The position numbers and the translations under genes were made by a program. The notes below the pieces were generated by a model. It ran no database searches. It was not told the origin of the DNA and was given only the letters and a program-made list of their open reading frames with translations. From the NCBI GenBank assembly GCA_029721515.1, contig CM056559.1, positions 3,969,001-4,033,000 of the forward strand: a DNA stretch of 64,000 nucleotides. The letters run 5' to 3'. Positions 1-11,211 of this stretch are shown piece by piece; position 1 is the stretch's first letter; every line of letters begins with the position of its first letter. Source of the stretch: Synanceia verrucosa. Its lineage: Eukaryota; Chordata; Actinopteri; Perciformes; Synanceiidae.

Positions 1-791
1 TAGTAAATCATTGGGGCTGACACCAATGGTCATCAGTAGTGCTATGACTGCTAATGATAATCAGAGGGAGGCAGACAACTTTTAGCAGGAATATGATGAA
101 GCATATGCAGTAGAGACAAAATAGAATTTGAAATTATTGTGTGCATGTAATTTAAGTTTCTCTGGCGTCCCTTTGCCTCTTCATCTTCTCTTTTCTCTGC
201 ACATTACAGCTTTTCTCTCTGTCAAATACATGCTTTCTGTCAATGTCTTTGTTTGTGTGCTGGTTGAACAGCCACGGTTCAAAGGCTGGGAGGCAGCGAG
301 GAAGAGTTAAAACACCCTCATGCTTATAGCATTGTCTGTTCTGGTTAGATGTGCCGTTCTTTCGTTTTTCTTCCTAGTTTTGTGCTTTATGGCTGGGGGA
401 TGGGCCAGGGGATTGTTGGGCGCGAGCGTTCATACGGGTAGTGCCAGGCGTCTGCTAGAGCTGCACTGAGAAGACTGAAGTATCTGAGGCTGTTTCATTT
501 TAATTACGCTGCTTTTATTTGGCTAAGTTTGACTCCTGCTGCTGAATGATTAGAAAATTGTTTCCAGTTCTTGAAATTGGATTTAATTCCTCTCCCACTA
601 CCCTTGCAGTTTTCACATGCTTACACTGCTACATGCCGTTTGGCAGATTCTCTGCTTTTTGTGTGTTTTCTCACACAAGCTGGATGTAATTGTCTAAATG
701 CAGTTCCCTGTGTCCCTGCTACAGCACATGAACAGTTTTTCTCCTTCCACCTCTTCCACATAATTGCTCATTCTCCTTCAATCTTCCACAG
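1..791 (+). other. robo1: robo1 intron, 3' end
   Basis: This is the tail of the intron preceding the Ig5 exon. A pyrimidine-rich tract runs into the acceptor AG at 790-791. I see no other gene, RNA or recognisable repeat in it. Confidence 0.6.
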
Positions 792-997
792 TTGTATCAG
801 ACCGGCCGCCGCCAGTTATCCGACAGGGCCCGACCAATCAGACAGTAGCTGTGGATGGCACAGTGGTCCTCAACTGTGTGGCAACAGGAAACCCCACCCC
901 CACTATCCTGTGGAGGAAGGATGGTGTCTTGGTTTCCACACATGACTCCAGGGTCAAACAGCTGGACACGAGTGCGTTGCAGATACGCTATGCAAAG
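792..997 (+). CDS. robo1: robo1 exon: first part of Ig domain 5
   Basis: The exon begins with the last two bases of a codon; the readable product starts VSDRPPPVIRQGP. It contains an N-glycosylation sequon (NQT), the first Ig cysteine in LNCVATG, the core tryptophan in ILWRKDG, and ends at QIRYAK. The acceptor is a pyrimidine tract plus AG at 790-791 and the donor is GTAAGA at 998. It ends on a complete codon (phase 0), and the next exon supplies LGDTGTYTC, the second half of the fold. This is the fifth, membrane-proximal Ig domain; by family knowledge Slit binds mainly Ig1-2, so this domain is more likely structural. Confidence 0.93.
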
Positions 998-2855
998 GTA
1001 AGACATGTACCAACATGTTCAGGTCCCTTTTTAACATCAAGCACAGTGTACAACACATTACCTGGTACTGTTCTACTTTGATTATAACCGTATTAATGTT
1101 CTCCTCGTATTGCTATGAAAGCATGTGTTTTTAATCAATATTTTTCAATTATGCTGACTTTAAAAGTCGAATTCCATTCAAATAAACTTCAAAGTTGTCC
1201 ATATCATGTTGTAATGTGTCGGACAAACCCCTGCTGGTTAGTAAATAAAGCATGTGTTCCCTGCCAGCAGCCAGCCCTCAGTGAGCTGTCAGTCAGCTGT
1301 TGTGGGTTTGAAATGGAGTCTGTGAAGTCGAACAGTCTGTAGTTCCTGTCAGGCATAGTGGGCTTGGTGTGTAATTTTACTGTGTGTGTGCATGTGTGAT
1401 GGCAAGCTGCGGGATGCTGAACACACTCTCAGGGAAGGACGAGTAGGGGGTGCTGACGTGTCTTCCAGATGGAGGCGTCACGGGGTCAGAGTTTGCGTCA
1501 GTTTGGGGGGTTCTGATGAATGCTGGTGACAAGATTGCAGTATGATTGGGCCGTCTGTGCGAGGCAGGCGTGGGGGGGTGTGTCTGAAGCCCTCTCCTGC
1601 TGTAGCCAACTAAACTCCGCAGGCACTTTACATTAATGTACTTGTCATTTCTTCCTGACAACATTTTAATGAAGATGTTTCTGATGTGCGAGGTAATTTA
1701 TTTTATTAATGTACTCATGTGAGTGAGTTTTAATGCATTTTATTACTTGCCAGAGAAAACAAGCCGCACCTGGAGGGTCATTGGCATGTTGTGTTCACAC
1801 TCAGTTATTCAAACGGTTCATCTTGTTCTGTTTTTCTCTCTTCTTTTTGTTCATGCTCCACAACAGTAGCCCATAGCGATACATGCATCACCAGCAGTCC
1901 ACCGTTATTTGTCTTACCCACAGACTGTTCCTGCTGTTGACAGATCAGCCATCTTTGAAAATGTAGCAGTGTGGAAATATGTCACATTCCTTTGCCAACA
2001 GGGTTACGTTGTGTTTTGTTCATTAGCCTGCTGGCTAGCAGACCATCTCAGAAACTTGTCAACCACTTTCATTTAGAAGGGTTTGAGCCAAGAAACAAAT
2101 GATTGCATTTGGTCGGGATCTGAAATCCAGGTGTCGATCCAAGAATTTTGTGAGACAAAGCTCCAGCTCTATTTTCTTGTGTCCTGCTGCTCCTTGAATG
2201 AAAACAATCTGGCTCATGTACCACATGATGTTTTGTCTCTGTGTGTATTTTGATACAGCTCCAGATCTAACGCAGGCTGCATTTCCCTTTATTAACATGA
2301 CAAACTTGAGCCTCGGGGAGGAAATATAAGCTTTGGTGTTTTATTGTGCTGAAATGGAACTGCAGATTCCATCACTGCAGTTTGCCAGTACATACTGAGC
2401 CTGGAAATGTCAGTGAACCCCACTTTTTCCTTTTTATATCTAAAAGTGTATGAATAATCGAGGTTCTACCATATATATCTTCAGTGCAGTTTGTCACCAC
2501 ATGTGTTGCACAGAACAGTCGCCTCCATGTTTGGTACTCAGGGGGATGGTAGAGAGAGGAAAAAGGTCTCCAATTAGTCTGTGATCCTGTGAAAATCTTT
2601 TCCATTTGACTAGGAGTGGTCTGCCACTTGGGCTTTCCAGCTGCTTGCCCTTAGTTTTTGCTATGAAAGCGATGATACTGAGATTATCAGGCAATGACAG
2701 CTGCCTGGTGCCGTCTCCACCAGAATGTCAATAAACAGAGAAGTGCTGGTGGGGGTAAGAAAGCAAGGGAAAGGGACTACTACCAGTCCAGGAAACAGTG
2801 GTGCATGTTTAAATAATTTGCATTCAACTAAATATGCACCTCTTTTCTCCGCCAG
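998..2855 (+). other. robo1: robo1 intron
   Basis: A 1.86-kb intron inside the Ig5 coding sequence. There is a G-rich patch around 1440-1580. I recognise no transposon, RNA gene or extra exon. Confidence 0.6.
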
Positions 2856-2937
2856 CTTGGTGACACTGGCACCTACACCTGCATTGCCTCCACACCCAGT
2901 GGAGAGGCCTCGTGGAAAGCCTACTTAGAAGTCCATG
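2856..2937 (+). CDS. robo1: robo1 exon: second part of Ig domain 5
   Basis: This 82-nt exon encodes LGDTGTYTCIASTPSGEA followed by the end of the Ig5 sandwich. It carries the tyrosine-corner motif DTGTYTC with the second disulfide cysteine. The acceptor AG is at 2854-2855 and the donor GTGAGG at 2938. It ends with one base (G) of a glutamate codon that the next exon completes as GAA, the start of the EFGVPVQP linker typical of Robo1. Confidence 0.93.
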
Positions 2938-3348
2938 GTGAGGTTAACCCAATGGAGGTTTAGTCTACATAACCTTAAAAAGTCTTAAATGTCTTAAATT
3001 AAAATCTGGGTAATTTAGGTCTTAAATTGTCTTGAATTTATCGTTATTTTGCTGTAGGGATCAAATTTTCTGATGGTGCGTTTAATGCCAATAGGAAAAT
3101 ACAGAATTCAGAGATTTACTTTAATTTTGCACGTTATTTGTTGATGTCTGAAAAAGTATTAAATCTGACTTTTAAAATGGTGCAAGAACCCTGATAACGA
3201 TACATTTTTGAAAAGTTTTGATGTTGTTATTCACAAGTCAAATAATAGAGCTAATAAATGTTAGAGGTGTTTGCATGCCTGTGTTTACTGGAAAATAACA
3301 ATAAACTGCATTCTCACCTGTTGCTCTCCTTCTCTGTTCTAAATTAAG
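2938..3348 (+). other. robo1: robo1 intron with degenerate repeat
   Basis: A 411-bp intron. Most of it is taken up by a degenerate repeat with CTTAAA-rich text and the right end GGTGCAAGAACCCTG (see the separate entry). Confidence 0.55.
2973..3193. mobile_element. hAT-like MITE remnant (tentative)
   Basis: Repeated AAGTCTTAAATGTCTTAAAT-type text runs to a right end GCAAGAACCCTG. I associate this pattern with non-autonomous DNA transposons of fish whose ends read CAGGGTTCTTGC. No matching left inverted repeat or target duplication is visible, so it is probably truncated or decayed. The family call is inference only. Confidence 0.3.
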
Positions 3349-3517
3349 AATTTGGAGTCCCAGTCCAACCAAACAGACCGACCGACCCAAACCTGATCCC
3401 CAGTGCCCCTTCCAAACCTGAGGTCACTGACGTTACTCGCACCTCTGTCGCCCTTTCCTGGAAGCCTAACCTTAATGCTGGAGCTACACCCACCTCCTAT
3501 ATAATAGAGGCCTTCAG
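3349..3517 (+). CDS. robo1: robo1 exon: start of FN3 domain 1
   Basis: The exon completes a split E codon and encodes EFGVPVQPNRPTDPNLIPSA, then the first strands of fibronectin III domain 1, including APSKPEVTDV and the core tryptophan in LSWKPN, ending at YIIEAF. The acceptor is AAG at 3346-3348 and the donor GTAAAA at 3518. It ends with AG of a serine codon finished by the next exon. Confidence 0.93.
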
Positions 3518-3616
3518 GTAAAACTGATCAGCTCAATGATCAATAAAGAAAATACCTGGCTGCACAGACCTAATACAGTCTCTTAAACCTTAATTATCTC
3601 TGTTGTGTGTCCACAG

Positions 3617-3783
3617 TCATGCATCAGGGAGCAGCTGGCAGACCTTGGCGGAGCATGTGAAAACTGAGTCATTTGTACTGAAGGGCTTGAAGCCCAGTGC
3701 AGTCTACCTCTTCTTAGTACGGGCAGCCAATGCCTATGGGCTGAGTGATCCCAGTCCTATCACTGAAGCTGTGAAAACACAAG
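3617..3783 (+). CDS. robo1: robo1 exon: end of FN3 domain 1
   Basis: The product runs SHASGSSWQTLAEHVKTES through YLFLVRAANAYGLSDPS to VKTQ, giving the later strands of FN3 domain 1 with the expected tyrosine corner and the SDPS loop. The acceptor CCACAG ends at 3616; the donor GTGACA at 3784 is weaker than consensus. The flanking introns are only about 100 bp (3518-3616 and 3784-3886), the shortest in this part of the gene. Confidence 0.93.
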
Positions 3784-3886
3784 GTGACAAGTGCCGTCTT
3801 ACTGATATGACTTTGATATACAGCACAGCAGTGGCTATGGTTCAGACAACATTGTTTATTTTTGATTTCTCTGCTTCTACATACAG

Positions 3887-4008
3887 ATATCCCTCCTACC
3901 AGCCAGGGTGTGGACCATCGTCAGATCCAGAGGGAGTTGGGAGAAGTGATCATCCACCTGCACAACCCCACCATTCTCTCCTCCTCATCTGTCAGGGTGC
4001 AGTGGACA
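3887..4008 (+). CDS. robo1: robo1 exon: start of FN3 domain 2
   Basis: The exon encodes DIPPTSQGVDHRQIQRELGE, then IIHLHNPTILSSSSVRVQWT, the first half of FN3 domain 2 with its core tryptophan. It starts with the last two bases of an Asp codon and ends on a complete codon before the donor GTGAGT at 4009. The wording, including the QRELG segment, is typical of Robo1. Confidence 0.93.
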
Positions 4009-5684
4009 GTGAGTATATTTCTCTCCATGAATGCACCATTGTCACTAGTTTTTCTTTAGACAGCTGCAGCCAGCTACAGATTGCCATATGGTTCATTGGT
4101 GTTGCTGGTCACCAAAGCTCCGAGGTTAGTTTAGCGATATGCCTATGGTCAATTTGTCAGGCCACTCAGCTGAGCTAATGTGCTAACGTCCTAGCACCCT
4201 CCAGAGGTAGGGCACTTCAGAGAGCGGCTTCGAACACTGTCCAAGTGTTCTTAGTGTCCATCTGGCGTGAGCCTGAACTGGTCGGCTGGCCACAAACCAA
4301 AAATCAGCAGTTTCTCCCACGGTGGACCACTCAACCGCCCCAAAAGCCAGACTACAGAGCTCAGCCTTCTGCAGGCCATGCAGTATGGTATAGCAGTGTG
4401 TGGCGTGCCAGCAAGTACCCTCTTAGATTGAAAACACTTGACGGCTGTTAAAATAATACAAGTGAGAAGGAAGAGGCAGCCAACTCATGCTCTTAAATGG
4501 AAATGGCTTACAGATGTTAAAACAGATAGGTGGGAGAGGAAGAAGTACAAGTAGAAATGAGAGCTTATGGTGGCTTTTCTGTGCTGGTACAAGTAGAATA
4601 TAAATTACTAATGTCCACCTTCAAATGATCTGGTTAATGACAGCTTTTTTCAGTTAGGAGACAATCTAGATGTGCTGTCCACCTTATTACTAGATGCAAC
4701 TTTTATTTGTAAGAGGGCTCACTAAAAGCCAGGAGCAGTCCCTGCTGTGCCTTTTGACATCAGGCCACCCCTACATTCCCAGGTATTATAAAGTGTCATA
4801 GTGAGTGATGAATGGGACTGAGAAAATGTGAAAAGGATACTAACATGTCAAGACTGATTTAAAACATTACTGCCCAGTTACCCTGTCTTCTTGGAATGTT
4901 GGGAAAAAAACATGACATGAGGGAGACTGACATTACAGCGAAGCACCACGGTTTCCTTGTTTTGTGGGGTTAAATCGATTCCCAATGTGGAGTTTCTTGG
5001 TTTTACATTTTCCTTTGTGTGACGCTAAATGGTTGCACAGTTTTCAGGATAATGAAGACCACCTGAGCCGGCAGCATATTTTACAGGGGAGGGATGAAGA
5101 AATCACTAAAATCTTTACAAGCCAGTGCTGCTTGCCTTCCACGGGGAGTTGTAGGGATATTAGCATACGGGTTAGCGGTTATTCTTTTCTCCATCCACAC
5201 TGGAACGCAAAGCAACACTATATTTAGCTACATTGCGTGTTGTCTTCTGAGCTTCTGGTTCTCTGTATAAAGATCCACTTCCCCCCCTCTTTTCTCGACT
5301 TCAGCAGCCAGTCAGTACGCTGGAGAGCAGGGTAGGATGAGACGGGCTGCTCTGGGAGCCTGGGCCCTATTTAACCAGCTCCAGACTTAGAGGAACCTCT
5401 GGCCAGTGACCTCATACTGTGGTTTGCACAAATCGCTGCTGCTCCAAATGGCGCATAGACAGACAGTCAAAGAAAGAGAGATGTAGATGTGGATGGATAA
5501 ACGGGGGGGTGATGTGATGAGTTAGCACTCCATTCCATCCAGTGTGTGTCGTATCACTTGCACAAATCCATAGCTGTCTGGTGATTCTACTATCTATTGC
5601 ATTACATGTATCATTTTTCTCTGTGAACTGTGAAGACGCTCATTAAGTCGAGCTGACGCTGTCTTTGTCTGTGTCATTCACAAG
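4009..5684 (+). other. robo1: robo1 intron
   Basis: A 1.68-kb intron splitting FN3 domain 2. A short C-run lies near 5281-5287. Nothing else is recognisable; small open frames here have no Robo-like or other familiar content. Confidence 0.55.
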
Positions 5685-5916
5685 GTGGAGCAGCAGTCCC
5701 AGTACATTCAGGGCTACAAGGTGATGTACAGGCCTTCACCAGAGGGGCTGCAGAGGAGCCAGTGGGCTGTGTTTGAGGTGCGCACCCCCGGGGAGGACAG
5801 CGCCGTCGTACCGCAGCTTCGGAAGGGAGTCACGTACGAATTCAAAGTCCGGCCCTTCTTCAATGAATTCCAAGGAACAGACAGCGATGTCAAAATTGGC
5901 AAGACGCTGGAGGAAG
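5685..5916 (+). CDS. robo1: robo1 exon: end of FN3 domain 2
   Basis: The exon encodes VEQQSQYIQGYKVMYRPSP, then VFEVRTPGEDSAVVPQLRKG, YEFKVRPFFNEFQGTDS and KTLEE. This completes FN3 domain 2; the strand wording (QYIQGYK, FFNEFQG) is highly conserved in Robo proteins. The acceptor CAAG ends at 5684. The donor GTGGGG at 5917 is G-rich and suboptimal. The single 3' base is completed by CC of the next exon. Confidence 0.94.
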
Positions 5917-6706
5917 GTGGGGGGATGTGAACGTATGCGAGCTCGCTTTAGTGATCGCATGTGTGTTTTCATGTTTACCCAATTTTATATGCACAGCCTG
6001 CATGTGTGAGAGCATACAACAGCTGTTCACAGCAGGCAGTATTATGTTTTGTTCAAATGTGGTGTATTCAAGCATGCTAGGGTCCATGTTCAACTCTTTA
6101 AAAAGCCCTATGGAAACCCGTATACAACCAAGTGTTACACTAGTGTCTCGCAGGGTGTGGTTGTGGCAATCTCATGAGGTTTGGTTGAAAACCAACTGCA
6201 AATTTGAATCTGTAGCGAACAGTTAAGAGAAATTTGAATGCATGCTTGTGTTGCATGTGTAGGAGTGTTTTGATCTTTTTTTTTCTTGCTGGATCTCCTT
6301 TGTTCTCAATTTTGTTGATAATTGTTTTCGGAGCTCTAAACATAATGTTTGTTCTCCCATACGCGGAAAAATGCCTGTTTTTATAACACCCGCTCACACT
6401 GTGATTACGTCTTTTATGTTGCATTCATAATTATTTCAGTTTAATTACCGTTGGACCGCAGGTTGGTGTTTACACCCCTCAATCATTGCTCGCTGTCTGT
6501 TTTGAATAAACAGTTATTTGCTTTTATTGTCCCGCAAAAGCACTTGCATTAAACAAACTCAGTTTTTGGGTAAAAGCATCATCATTTTCTCACTCAGACA
6601 TGTTGATAGCTAAACGGTGAGGTGAGACAGTGCATGCTGTTATGACAAAAAAAAGTCTCATGTGTAAAGGTGTGTTTTTTTTTATTATTTTGGTCCACCC
6701 CCTCAG
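5917..6706 (+). other. robo1: robo1 intron
   Basis: A 790-bp intron between FN3 domains 2 and 3. I see no gene or recognisable repeat apart from short T and A runs. Confidence 0.55.
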
Positions 6707-6828
6707 CCCCCAGTGCCCCTCCTCGCGATGTTACAGTGACGGAGAGCGGGGACAATGGGACCGCCATCTTGGTCTCCTGGCAACCCCCACCAGAAGAGGC
6801 GCAGAATGGGGTGGTCCAGGAGTACAAG
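6707..6828 (+). CDS. robo1: robo1 exon: start of FN3 domain 3
   Basis: This 122-nt exon encodes APSAPPRDVTVTESGDNGTA, ILVSWQPPPEEAQNGVVQEY and a final K. SAPPRDV and VSWQPPPE are classic FN3 N-terminal strand patterns, and NGT is a possible glycosylation sequon. The acceptor CCTCAG ends at 6706; the donor GTAACA follows at 6829. It ends on a whole codon. Confidence 0.94.
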
Positions 6829-7300
6829 GTAACAAAAAAAACAAAACAGCTAGCAGCTACCTCAGGTCTGAGCAAGTGGGACTCGTATTATAGAGACACA
6901 CAAAGGAGACACAAACAGGGATGTGAGCAGAGCAGAGAAAGAGACAATGCACCGACATGGAAAGCTAATGAATTCCTGGTTAAGGCACACCTTTGTACCC
7001 TCCTCAGTGCTCTTCCTCTGGTTGATGACAGCTCAAATACAAGCGGAAAGGAGTCAGAAGAACAGCAGCTGGAGGGAACTGTTGTGAAATAGTGCCATCT
7101 GGTGGAGACGACAAACCACACATCTGGTGGTGTCTGAGGGGAATGTGAGGAGCTCATTGATAGGTTTCTAGAGTTGTTAGTTTTCTAGAATATCAGCTGA
7201 GCCTGAACTGGTCATTACTTATTTTTTTTTTATTTTTCCATACATATTGCTTCTATTAACTATTTATCTGTACTGACACAAATAACAATAATTATCTATT

Positions 7301-7661
7301 TTAACTCTTTGAGTGCCAGCCGTTTTATAAAACTGAAAGTTCCAGCGTTTTTACCCATTTTGAGTCATCTTTCATGATGCACAGAATATTTTGACTCTGA
7401 AAATACAGAATAGCTCAAATGAAAGAAGAGACTCTATTTCATCATGAAAAGTGTTTTTACCTTGTTCTGTTCTTGTTTTATCAGAGGTAGACACCACTTT
7501 GACCAAAACCACCACTTTTTGTCCAGAATCCATCCGTTTTTCTCTCTAATCTCGATCGTCTCCACTCTCTCTTTATGCTCCGACTACATCTCCCAGAAGC
7601 CCCAGCATTGCTCACAATCTGCAGGAGACCGCAATCAGTGACCCGCTGCTGAAAAACATTT

Positions 7662-7707
<46 letters not shown>

Positions 7708-7772
7708 CTGTGGCACTCAAGCATCGGATTTTTAGTGACATATATATACATAAATGGCACTCAATGAGTTAA
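7301..7772. mobile_element. MITE-like element with TTAA ends, copy 1 (piggyBac-type?)
   Basis: The left end TTAACTCTTTGAGTGCCA is mirrored at the right end by TGGCACTCAATGAGTTAA, which is TTAACTCATTGAGTGCCA on the other strand: an inverted terminal repeat with one mismatch in 18. TTAA at both outer ends would be the target duplication expected of piggyBac-type transposons. There is no transposase frame in 472 bp, so it is non-autonomous. A second TGGCACTCAA lies just inside the right end (7711-7720). A related copy sits at 20141-20562 in another robo1 intron. Confidence 0.65.
7664..7700. repeat. (AT)n microsatellite
   Basis: An uninterrupted AT dinucleotide run of about 37 bases inside the MITE-like element, continuing briefly into CACACA. 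The second copy at 20141-20562 lacks a comparable run, so it probably expanded after insertion. Confidence 0.9.
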
Positions 7773-8854
7773 TCGCACCAACTACATAAAACTCAACTTT
7801 ACTATAGGTATTATGTGGTTGATATCCATGAATAGGCAGGTAATAATGGGCAACAAACTACAATAATAACCAAGGACATAACAGTAGAGGGACAGACCTT
7901 TATTATAATTCCAGTCATTTCCTTGGCACGCTGCTTCACCCTTTAACCATAGACTCTGAGTACCATTTCCCTCCTCTTTACTTGTTAAAATATGCTCCTT
8001 TTAATGACCTCACTTTGGACAGCATTGCCCACTCATACGTTATGCTGTAGAAGTCCAGTATTTTAATTGGAAAACCTTTTTTGCATCACAGGGAATACAG
8101 GGTAGTGGCAGAACGAGAGATGAGGCAGAGCCAATGAAAAAGTTAAGCCACTGTTAATTTTCCAGGTAAATGTTTTCTGGTGATAGGCTTTAGAGTAATT
8201 TCATGGTTTTTAAGTCCAACTCGAGAGCGCTGCCTGCTCATTACTGAGCCCAGTCCCTGGTGGCGCTTACTCTCACCACACTTTGAAAGATACACAGAAA
8301 ACTTCAGGGCTTTTGTAGTTCCATCACACAAGTGCAAACACATGCACACAGTACAGGCTGAAATTATGTTGTATGTTAACCTGGTTACCTGGTGGGAGGA
8401 GGTGGGGGGTAAAGAAAACAGACTGTCAGGAGTTCAGGATGTGGGGGTGCCCAGGCCTCATGCTGAGGTGAATGTATACTTCTCTTTGTGGCCCTGGTTT
8501 GAGACCGCTCTCCTTCCTGGGAGTGACAGCACTTAGCTTCTACTGAAATTGGGTTATGAGGGTGATTACTGATCCCCATTTGTTTTTCATGGGCTTATGG
8601 CTACACTGAGACGTGTTATGGCTACCCCAGCTAATACTGACCCTGTGTTGAGCACAGCCTGTAAAACATAAAGCCACTTTGTAAAATGTTTTCCTGCCTC
8701 AGAGATGTAACACAATACCCATGGTGCGCTGACATGTTGCAAAAGCCACACTAACCAATTACATGGACACAGATTGGTGGCAGCTACCAAACTGAATGTT
8801 GTCATGAAACCCCTCATAATATTGCCTCAATCCCTACTTTTCTTTTTGTCTCAG

Positions 8855-9026
8855 ATTTGGTGCTTGGGGAATGAGAGCAGGTACCACATCAACCGTACAG
8901 TTGACGGCTCGGCCTTATCCGTGCTCATTCCTAGTCTGGCACCAGGGATCCGCTACAGCGTGGAGGTAGCAGCTAGCACTGGGGCCGGTCCCGGGGTCAA
9001 GAGTGATATCACCTTCTTCCAGCTGG
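8855..9026 (+). CDS. robo1: robo1 exon: end of FN3 domain 3
   Basis: The exon encodes IWCLGNESRYHINRTVDGSA, IPSLAPGIRYSVEVAASTGA, then GPGVKSDITFFQL: the second half of FN3 domain 3 with a sequon (NRT) and the YSVEVAA strand. The acceptor CTCAG ends at 8854; the donor is GTGGGT at 9027. The final G plus AT of the next coding exon makes the aspartate that begins the juxtamembrane stalk. Confidence 0.94.
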
Positions 9027-11010
9027 GTGGGTAGACACAGTCTTTACTTCTCTCTCACAGAAGCTTGTAACTCTTTTCTTTTTCTTTCAGCAGATACATT
9101 TGCTGTGCCTCATTGTGTTTGTCCTCTGGCAATCCTTTCACACGGAACGAAGCCCAGTCATCTGACAAATAGTTATGGCATTAATCCAGTCATCTCAAAT
9201 GAAGAGCTTTTCAGTAATATGACTTTCTGCCAAGTAAACAGACAATTATGCAATTCGTTTCTTTGTAGTAACGAACATGTTCAAGTCTTTGCCTGTTTTC
9301 CCTTTCTTTATCAACGGTGATGCCTCAAAACTGTAATTGAAGTGATTACTGTTACACAGCCCTCATCAAACTTGCCATGGAAGACTATGATGAGTCAGGG
9401 AACTTTTACAGTTTTTGAGTGCTGAAATGGCTTTCAGCTACAGTAGCTGGTGTGATCACCAGGGGCACATTAGATTCCTGTGTGGCAGCTGTTGAGCCGG
9501 CTGCCCCACCCTGCTCTGCTCTCCAGTCAAGGATGCAATGTTTCCTGCCTCTGCTTCACTTGAAACAACACCAATAATGAATCCTGTACTCTGGGCTTAG
9601 ACATGACATGTTATTAATGCTAAAAAACACAGTGCAGACTGCAATGGGGCCAGTTGTTCTAATTTATTTCTTGTTGGGTTTTATTGTCCGTCTAGACGGG
9701 CAGATATTTTGAGATGTTTCTGTCAGTTTTTATTCCCCAAATCTCTGAGCTTGACGACTTGGGAGAAGGATTGAAAACACATGAATAGTAGGATGAGGCA
9801 GAGAGAAAGAGAACTCCATCTGGTTTTGAATGTGTGATCGAGTGGGCTCGGATGGGCATGAAAAAGCATCGGCTGTGACTGATAGAATTTCTCTCCCTCG
9901 AAGAGTTCCTGTGGTGATTGTTGCCATGTTCTAACACCAGAGTGGAACAATGTGCCTCGGGAACCAGCACTTCACCCAAAATGGATTTGTCACACTCTGA
10001 GCTTGTATGCGTCATCCTAGCCTGGATACCTGAGCAGTGCCTTGTGGGCTGCTTAGTCACATCGGCACGCTCCATTCACTCGGCCAGACAGAGCCACAAA
10101 TTGAGAAGACGGGAGTGAGAAGAGAGTTCAGACGAATGGAGACGTGGACCGAGTGACTGAGACAAAGACAGACAGAGGGATGGATGTGGTGGTGTGAAGC
10201 CAGGGAGCTGGTCTCACTGGGGAAGTGTTTTTGCCTCTGGCTGAGAGAGATGGTGGAGAAGAGTGGCTACAACATGAAAGACTCGAGCAAAAGTGATAAA
10301 GACAAAGTAACGCGAACATGAAGAAATTTCAGAATGGCGGGGGTTGGGCCAACCCAAAGAAGTCTTTCATGTACCATGCATGAGGGAGAAGCACAGAGAG
10401 AATAGACAGATGAGAAAAACAGACCGAGAGTGGGTTGTTGTGAGCAGCCGTACAGACAGTGGCTTTACAGTGCATTTCACAGCAGAAGCAGCTTCAAGGC
10501 ATTCACACCTCAGCTCCTCACAGATGTGCCTGAGTTTGCTAATTACTGTAGTGTCTGTATGTGAGGATGATCTCATTAGATTTATTTATACGATTATGAA
10601 AACACCATCACTCGGCGTGAATGATGCCTCCCTGTGTTTTCCTGCCTGGCGCACACAGGTTCTGTTTGAATGTCTTTGGTTGCTTTCGTCTTCTCACCTG
10701 CCATTGTTGACTGGGATTTGTGATGAAAGCCTTTTGAATAATAGAGAGAAACAACTCCATTTCCACAACCCAGCCCTGTACACTCTCAGTAGGATAAGAA
10801 TCTTTTTGTGCATGAGGAGAAGGAGGAACGTTCATATTTATGTACTGTGCTGACTGAATTTATTTAATGTTTATATTCCAGACTTTTCCACTTGGTTTCA
10901 CTTTTAGGTTTTAAATAATATTTCCTTCTCTCTCCACATCCAATTTTGTACCACCAGCGGTACATTTTTTATCCTGTCTAATCCTGCTCTCTTCCATTCC
11001 CCATCCTCAG
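9027..11010 (+). other. robo1: robo1 intron
   Basis: A 1.98-kb intron between FN3 domain 3 and the transmembrane exon. It includes a purine-rich patch at about 10095-10300. The intronic open frames here (the longest about 169 codons at 10344-10853) show no recognisable protein content. Confidence 0.55.
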
Positions 11011-11211
11011 ATGCATCTGGGCGAATGACAGAGACCGTGATCCAGGAGAACCCCCTGTCCCAGCAGATCTCCGATGTGGTCAAGCAGCCGGCCTTTATAG
11101 CAGGCATAGGAGCTGCTTGCTGGATCATCCTCATGGTCTTCAGCATTTGGTTGTACAGACATCGAAAGAAGAGGAACGGCCTCTCCAGCAGCTATGCAGG
11201 CATACGCAAGG
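11011..11211 (+). CDS. robo1: robo1 exon: stalk, transmembrane helix and start of cytoplasmic tail
   Basis: The exon encodes a short extracellular stalk (DASGRMTETVIQENPLSQQ), ISDVVKQPAFIAG, the hydrophobic helix GIGAACWIILMVFSIWLY, the stop-transfer cluster RHRKKR, then NGLSSSYAGIRK. The conserved ISDVVKQPAFIAGIGAACW stretch is a strong Robo1/Robo2 signature. The acceptor is ATCCTCAG ending at 11010; the donor is GTCAGT at 11212. It ends with one G that joins the microexon at 13651. Confidence 0.95.

Larger units (their letters stand above)
6829..8854 (+). other. robo1: robo1 intron carrying a MITE-like element
   Basis: A 2.0-kb intron inside FN3 domain 3. It holds the TTAA-flanked element at 7301-7772 with an internal AT microsatellite. 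The remainder shows nothing I recognise. Confidence 0.6.

Noticed and set aside
10344..10853. 169-codon + strand open frame in an intron
   Set aside because: No familiar motif, not flanked by splice signals that fit the robo1 phase, and no similarity to Robo proteins.
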